From Nitrososphaeria archaeon (GTDB taxonomy: Archaea; Thermoproteota; Nitrososphaeria; Nitrososphaerales; Nitrososphaeraceae), in NCBI GenBank assembly GCA_021324715.1, contig JAJPIN010000196.1, positions 1 to 9,352 of the forward strand: a stretch of 9,352 nt of DNA, in the 5' to 3' direction. Under the pieces are notes generated by a model, which was given only the letters and a program-made list of their open reading frames with translations, was not told the DNA's origin and made no database searches. A program made the position numbers and the translations under genes. Below, piece by piece: positions 6,564 through 9,352 of the stretch. The stretch's first letter is position 1; every line of letters begins with the position of its first letter.

Positions 6564-6579
6564 AATTTAAATATAAAAG
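6564..6579. promoter_or_regulatory. strong TATA-like box between convergent genes
   Basis: The sequence AATTTAAATATAAAAG is a near-ideal archaeal TATA-like box in the gap between the secreted-protein gene (ending 6545) and the leftward 63-residue ORF (ending 6645). No ORF begins at the right distance in either direction. It may drive an antisense or small RNA, or simply be AT-rich 3' sequence. Confidence 0.25.
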
Positions 6580-6644
6580 TACTTAGAACTCATTTTCATA
6601 AAATTGGAATTCATACAATGATTGTAAGTTAGTTATAAAACAAA

Positions 6645-6836
6645 CTATTGCCTTATCTCTTCGATAAAGCCAGTCCTTTCATAAACCGACACTAGGTCAT
6701 TAAAATTGTCTTGTGTCGCTGACACCGTTGGCTCGACCTTTGTTGTATATTGAACTGTGACAGTGAGGTCTTTGCCATCCTCTTTTATTTCCACAGAATC
6801 GCCTTTTCTGTTGAAAAGTTTCTTCTGTTTAGTCAT
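6645..6836 (-). CDS. small hypothetical protein (63 residues)
   Basis: I do not recognise this protein. It is hydrophilic and charged, with a basic start (MTKQKKLFNRKGD), a likely beta hairpin (SVEIKEDGKDLTVTVQYTTKVEP) and a C-terminal acidic helix (FNDLVSVYERTGFIEEI). It has no signal peptide, membrane segment or cysteine. The start is ATG 6836 with no clear Shine-Dalgarno sequence. A 16-bp perfect palindrome lies 40-55 bases upstream and could overlap its promoter. The alternating beta pattern and ordered end make it look like a real small cytoplasmic protein. Confidence 0.5.
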   Translation of the reverse strand: MTKQKKLFNRKGDSVEIKEDGKDLTVTVQYTTKVEPTVSATQDNFNDLVSVYERTGFIEEIRQ

Positions 6837-6868
6837 TTTTTATATTGCTGCACCAACTCTCTTAAACG

Positions 6869-7000
6869 TTGTACTATATCACTAGTGATATTCTAGAAAT
6901 AGCCACCTTGGCACGTGTTGACAGGATTTTCTCCTTACTAATGAAGGGGACTAATGAAGCAGACATTAAAAACCTCCAAAAAATCCAAGGTCGCAATTAG
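6869..7000 (+). CDS. possible 43-codon ORF with TTG start
   Basis: A frame from TTG 6869 to TAG 7000 reads through LEIATLARVDRIFSLLMKG and ends EADIKNLQKIQGRN. The composition is that of a helical soluble protein and looks coding, but there is no ATG at its head, no ribosome site, and no family that I recognise. It may be the C-terminal remnant of a larger gene. It runs divergently from the 63-residue ORF. Confidence 0.25.
   Translation: MYYITSDILEIATLARVDRIFSLLMKGTNEADIKNLQKIQGRN
6876..6891. promoter_or_regulatory. 16-bp perfect palindrome, candidate operator
   Basis: The sequence ATATCACTAGTGATAT is a perfect inverted repeat. It lies 40-55 bases upstream of the ATG of the leftward 63-residue ORF, where that gene's TATA box would be. 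A dimeric repressor could bind such a site. It also falls inside the doubtful 43-codon ORF, so it may be partly coding coincidence. Confidence 0.35.
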
Positions 7001-7042
7001 TGGTTTTAAGCGTGAGGTTTAGTTAAGATACGGTCAATATTC

Positions 7043-7189
7043 ATGCTCAAATATAACGTTGCAAGCCGTGCAAGCGTTTATGTGCCAATTTTAAAAAAGA
7101 GGGTTTATGTCGGAAGGTCCGCAATATATCTCAAAATATCAGGGCAAGCCTTGGGAAGTTTGATTAAAGCCAACGTTATAAGAAGATAG
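7043..7189 (+). CDS. possible small basic protein (48 residues)
   Basis: The frame from ATG 7043 to TAG 7189 encodes a basic peptide beginning MLKYNVASRASVYVPILKKR and ending GSLIKANVIRR. It has about ten Lys/Arg residues and no acidic residue. The S-V-Y-V-P piece faintly recalls small archaeal transposon-associated basic proteins (DUF2080), but this is too weak for a call. The stop lies 7 bases before the ATG of the next membrane peptide, so the two could be co-translated. An AT-rich stretch (gtttagttaagata, about 7018-7031) could serve as a promoter with a very short leader. Confidence 0.3.
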   Translation: MLKYNVASRASVYVPILKKRVYVGRSAIYLKISGQALGSLIKANVIRR

Positions 7190-7196
7190 TAATTAA

Positions 7197-7382
7197 ATGG
7201 GATTTTTAATAATCATTGCCTATTCTTCCAGCATCATAACGATAATAGTAGGAATTGCAATTCTTTTTACTGCTCAATCTCCAGATACTGCATCGGTTGG
7301 TGCCGCTGTCATAATTGTTGGTTTTATCACTATCTTACTTTTTAGAAAAAGCGGTCAAGAAGTGAGAATAAAAGGGAATTAG
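7197..7382 (+). CDS. small membrane protein with two transmembrane helices
   Basis: The product has 61 residues. Two hydrophobic helices are at about 3-25 (FLIIIAYSSSIITIIVGIAI and on) and 34-50 (VGAAVIIVGFITILLF), joined by a short TAQSPDTAS loop, with a basic tail RKSGQEVRIKGN. The tail charge suggests both ends face the cytoplasm. No family is recognised. It is followed after two bases by the secreted 147-residue ORF, so the two probably form an operon. No strong ribosome site precedes ATG 7197. Confidence 0.6.
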   Translation: MGFLIIIAYSSSIITIIVGIAILFTAQSPDTASVGAAVIIVGFITILLFRKSGQEVRIKGN

Positions 7383-7384
7383 AA

Positions 7385-7828
7385 ATGAGCTTCTGCTACG
7401 ACTTCCAAAAATGGATCGTCCTATCTATGAGATTTACAGTTGCTACCTTGATAATTGGGTTTGTGTTAACGCAAGTTGGTCATGGACAAACTATTAACAA
7501 TAACACGGAAACTAATGCCAAGGTAGCGAGAACATATTTGAGTTGTTATAATGGAAGTATGTCTACTCTAATGTTACAAACCTTGTTTGGCCCACCTGAG
7601 ATAAAATTCAATTTAACTGATTTGATGTCTCCAGAAGTTAAGCAATACATTTCGGATTCCTGTAAATTCTATTACGAGAAAAGCGGAGTATGGTTAACCG
7701 GAACAGATAATGAGCTTGATAAGGAAATAGTCTCTAAGTATAGGGCAGAATTTATGCAGAAAGTCAAAGAGCCAGACTCCTTAATACAGAGAGACCAAGC
7801 TTACATCCAACTAAATAAAACTAAGTGA
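7385..7828 (+). CDS. secreted hypothetical protein with two mature cysteines
   Basis: The frame from ATG 7385 gives 147 residues. A second ATG at 7427 (residue 15) gives MRFTVATLIIGFVLTQVGHG, a cleaner signal peptide. The first start has a purine-rich AAGGGAA upstream and lies two bases past the previous stop, so either is possible. The mature part starts near QTINNNTETN and has two cysteines (YLSCYNGS near 54 and ISDSCKFYY near 93) that could form a disulfide. It is largely helical and polar and ends in a Lys-rich tail. Sequons such as NNT, NGS and NLT suggest surface glycosylation. No family is recognised. Confidence 0.7.
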   Translation: MSFCYDFQKWIVLSMRFTVATLIIGFVLTQVGHGQTINNNTETNAKVARTYLSCYNGSMSTLMLQTLFGPPEIKFNLTDLMSPEVKQYISDSCKFYYEKSGVWLTGTDNELDKEIVSKYRAEFMQKVKEPDSLIQRDQAYIQLNKTK

Positions 7829-7937
7829 TACTTCTATCCTAGCCGTTTTGTAGTATGTAGCGCTGACCGTTTACATAACAAAACAACTTGTGGGAAATTG
7901 GTTGTTTCTTGTTCCCAGTCGATGGTCGCTTTCATAT

Positions 7938-8197
7938 TCAAGTGGATGCCTTTACTGGTTCAGAGCTAGTCTTCTTAGTATCGCTAATTACCTGTTTTGT
8001 AATCATTTGCTTCATTTCCATTTGTATATATTCACCCAGTTCTACCAGCTGACTTTTATGAGATTCTATCCACGTCGTGTCAAATTTTACCCGCTTAGGT
8101 TTCCCTGCACTTCAAAATCGTTGTTATTGTTATGGAGACGCTTCTCCTTACAAACTGGCAAGTCTTTATTAGATTTAACAATTTTTGCTTCAGCCTG
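7938..8197 (-). pseudogene. decayed 3' part of the repeat protein (stop plus frameshift)
   Basis: Past the TGA at 8198-8200 the same frame stays open for 36 codons (8197-8090; QAEAKIVKSNKDLPVCKEKR, then HNNNNDFEVQ) and stops at TAA 8087-8089. A neighbouring frame, open from 8111 to TGA 7938, overlaps it and reads KRVKFDTTWIESHKSQLVEL, then MEMKQMITKQVISDTKK, which looks like coding helix. This second frame has no ATG, GTG or TTG at its head. The simplest reading is one longer ancestral protein broken by a nonsense change and a one-base shift near 8090-8110. A separate gene with an unusual start, or a sequencing error, are alternatives. Confidence 0.4.
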
Positions 8198-8665
8198 TCA
8201 AATCTGACCTGCTTTACTTCCATTGATAGATTCAGGTGGCAATTGACTCGGCATCGTTGTATTAAGACTACTTGATTTGTTTGTGATGTTAGCATTTAGA
8301 GAACTTAACCCCTTTGTGATTTTAGAATTTATAGAACTTAACTCCTTTGTGATTTTAGAATTTATAGAACTTAACTCCTTTGTGATATTAGAATTTAGAG
8401 AATTTGACTCCTTTGTGATATTAGAATTTGGTATAGCGTCGTTAGATGGAATATTCAATGTGGTATTACCTGTTTGACTTGAGTTGGAATATGTAGACAT
8501 GTTAGATGTTCCAACCAAATCATTGGTTACGGAAGAAATTGTGCTCCATGTACCTCTAGAAGGTAACTCTCCTAATGCAATATAATTTGCTTGCTTTATG
8601 TCTAGACCTGATATTAGAATAGCCATAATTACCAGAACGGTACAAGGTAAAGCGTACCTATTCAC
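8198..8665 (-). CDS. secreted sequon-rich protein with 11-residue repeats
   Basis: The product has 155 residues, starting at GTG 8665. An N-terminal signal peptide or anchor (residues 1-25, ALPCTVLVIMAILISGL) is followed by an Asn/Ser/Thr-rich region. Residues about 79-128 hold about four and a half copies of an 11-residue unit of the form N-S-x-I-T-K-E-L-S-S-I. The spacing of I and L fits a hendecad-type helix, perhaps a stalk. Many N-x-S/T sequons (NMS, NSS, NTT, NIT, NKS, NGS) suggest heavy N-glycosylation on the cell surface. It ends at TGA 8198-8200, but coding-like sequence continues beyond, so this may be the truncated front of a longer protein. No enzymatic domain is seen. Confidence 0.65.
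   Translation of the reverse strand: MNRYALPCTVLVIMAILISGLDIKQANYIALGELPSRGTWSTISSVTNDLVGTSNMSTYSNSSQTGNTTLNIPSNDAIPNSNITKESNSLNSNITKELSSINSKITKELSSINSKITKGLSSLNANITNKSSSLNTTMPSQLPPESINGSKAGQI
8280..8430 (-). repeat. 33-bp in-frame tandem repeats
   Basis: Four full units lie at 8280-8312, 8313-8345, 8346-8378 and 8379-8411, with a partial fifth to about 8430. Each begins tttgtgat on the plus strand. The second and third units are identical over all 33 bases, indicating recent duplication; the outer units carry a few substitutions. The unit length is a multiple of three, so copy-number change keeps the reading frame. Confidence 0.9.
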
Positions 8666-8687
8666 AGCAATATATTTTAGAACTAGT

Positions 8688-8697
8688 CTTATAAAAG
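8688..8697 (-). promoter_or_regulatory. TATA box for the repeat protein, leaderless transcript
   Basis: On the minus strand the sequence reads CTTTTATAAG, centred about 27 bases before the GTG at 8665. At the usual archaeal distance the transcript would begin at or next to the GTG, so translation would be leaderless. No Shine-Dalgarno sequence is present, in agreement. Confidence 0.5.
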
Positions 8698-8784
8698 GTT
8701 ACCAAATTTATAAATCTATTTATACTATCAAATCGATAAATGGCAGTGCTTGTATCAAAATAAAATTGTCCTTGACGTTGTTTT

Positions 8785-8928
8785 TTAACTTTTAGTTCTA
8801 CGTACAACTTTATGGTATAACAAATACCCAACTAGGGCTACCGCAACAGTAATAGCTACAATCCTAATGAGGTCTCTAAATAATACTGATGTGTTGGAAG
8901 ATTTAACATTTTTTGATGAAAACTCAAA
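8785..8928 (-). pseudogene. membrane-anchor tail remnant without a start codon
   Basis: A frame open from a TAG at 8929-8931 to TAA 8785 gives 47 residues: a polar lead (KSSNTSVLF), a clear transmembrane helix (IVAITVAVALVGYLLY) and a basic end (HKVVRRTKS). This is the usual shape of a C-terminal membrane anchor of an extracellular archaeal protein. No ATG, GTG or TTG lies at its head and stops crowd the sequence upstream, so it looks like the surviving end of a lost gene. Family unknown. Confidence 0.35.
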
Positions 8929-8931
8929 CTA

Positions 8932-9066
8932 TAACTAAACAAGTGAATCCCAGAATTAATGAAAGTGTTTTTCTTCTGTGTGACCGTTGTCTCTGGACTG
9001 TCACATGTCTCAATAAGTTATATTAGAAGAAACATTCGAGAGGAACAATACCTGCCCTGTTTGCAA
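8932..9066. other. spacer, no supported gene
   Basis: A 37-codon forward frame (ATG 8959 to TAA 9072) crosses this stretch but has no ribosome site, promoter or protein-like pattern. Nothing else stands out. Confidence 0.3.
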
Positions 9067-9255
9067 CTATAAACAGTTATCCAGTTTTCCTATAATTCCA
9101 AATGATTCATTTACGTATAACCATTCAAAGTCCACAGGAATTGAGATAACCTTTGGAATCAAAAATAGAACCAAAGTTTTCTCTAAGTAGCCTGCTGTAT
9201 AACCTTGAATTTCAAAGGTTCGAAGGACTGACGAGGAACCAAAAGGGCTAAGCAA
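9067..9255 (-). CDS. doubtful short ORF (62 codons)
   Basis: The frame starts at TTG 9255 and contains protein-like stretches (LVLFLIPKVISIP, VDFEWLYVNESFGIIGKLD). It has no ribosome site, and a stop lies two codons before the TTG. I recognise no family. It could be a remnant of a larger gene or a chance frame. Confidence 0.2.
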   Translation of the reverse strand: MLSPFGSSSVLRTFEIQGYTAGYLEKTLVLFLIPKVISIPVDFEWLYVNESFGIIGKLDNCL

Positions 9256-9317
9256 AAGTCTTTATTAGATTATCCAAGCAACTAGTATGTTTTATCCACA
9301 GGAATAGAGGTTAACAT

Positions 9318-9352
9318 ATGAAAATAAGAGTATATTTCTGTAAGGAGCCTGA
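9318..9352 (+). CDS. start of a gene cut by the window end (partial)
   Basis: ATG 9318 follows GAGG at 9307-9310 with a 7-base spacer, the best ribosome binding site in the window apart from that of the kdpF-like ORF. The first 11 residues read MKIRVYFCKEP and the frame is open at the window edge. An AT-rich stretch (tttattagatta, 9261-9272) could be its promoter. This is too short for a family call. Confidence 0.5.
   Translation, partial: MKIRVYFCKEP

Noticed and set aside
7890..8207. Forward 105-codon ORF
   Set aside because: It is antisense to the coding-like tail of the repeat protein, rich in Phe, Leu, Ser and Tyr as expected of a complement frame, and has no ribosome site.
8095..8295. 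Leftward 66-codon ORF
   Set aside because: It overlaps the repeat-protein gene in another frame and has no protein-like pattern of its own.
8280..8430. CRISPR array suspected from evenly spaced repeats
   Set aside because: Units are directly adjacent with no unique spacers, are in frame with a coding sequence, and no cas genes are present.
8277..8477. Forward 66-codon ORF made of repeats (FVILEFIELNS)
   Set aside because: It is only the antisense reading of the 33-bp repeats that encode the surface-protein units on the other strand.
8598..8795. Forward 65-codon ORF
   Set aside because: It is antisense to the signal peptide and promoter of the repeat protein, with no start signals.
8959..9072. 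Forward 37-codon ORF beginning MKVFFFCVTVV
   Set aside because: The hydrophobic start hints at a signal peptide, but there is no promoter, ribosome site or mature protein of plausible length.

Overview
AT-rich archaeal window, most likely from a low-GC ammonia-oxidising thaumarchaeote (Nitrososphaerales, possibly Nitrosocosmicus-like). This assignment is an inference. It rests on archaeal TATA-type boxes about 25 bases before several starts (short or absent leaders), GTG and TTG starts, many small Asn/Ser/Thr-rich secreted proteins, and a divergent Kdp potassium pump. No rRNA or universal marker gene is present to settle the taxonomy.

Layout. Positions 1-63 may hold the tail of an upstream gene. 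Positions 123-437 (+) encode an unrecognised hydrophilic 104-residue protein. Positions 774-5283 (-) form one potassium-uptake operon read leftwards: kdpA (pore), kdpB (P-type ATPase), kdpC (periplasm-side subunit), then an unannotated 28-codon ORF that looks like KdpF. It is placed last rather than first. kdpA/kdpB and kdpB/kdpC overlap by GTGA, and the kdpF-like ATG follows the kdpC stop directly, so all four are probably translationally coupled. No kdpD or kdpE sensor/regulator genes are present.

The operon is bracketed by two diverged direct repeats of about 105 bp (604-711 and 5476-5584). Right of the second copy lies a fragment resembling the 3' end of a tRNA (about 5686-5710), followed by a possible AbrB-like remnant. 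Together these suggest that the pump operon sits in an old mobile or island segment next to a tRNA-type attachment site.

Positions 5952-7828 hold small accessory genes: a secreted protein with a PsbP/Mog1-like look, a 63-residue hypothetical on the minus strand, two very short possible ORFs, a two-helix membrane peptide and a secreted hypothetical. Positions 7938-8665 (-) hold a secreted, sequon-rich protein built on 33-bp (11-residue) tandem repeats. It ends at a TGA, but coding-like sequence continues past that TGA and then in a shifted frame, so the 3' end looks decayed. Positions 8666-9317 are mostly non-coding, with remnants such as a membrane-anchor tail. A new gene with a clear ribosome binding site begins at 9318 and runs off the window.

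The best-supported system is the Kdp pump. It should use ATP to import K+ at low external potassium or under osmotic stress. Its unusual features are the trailing KdpF-like peptide, an extra segment in the KdpB nucleotide-binding domain, and a compact KdpC.
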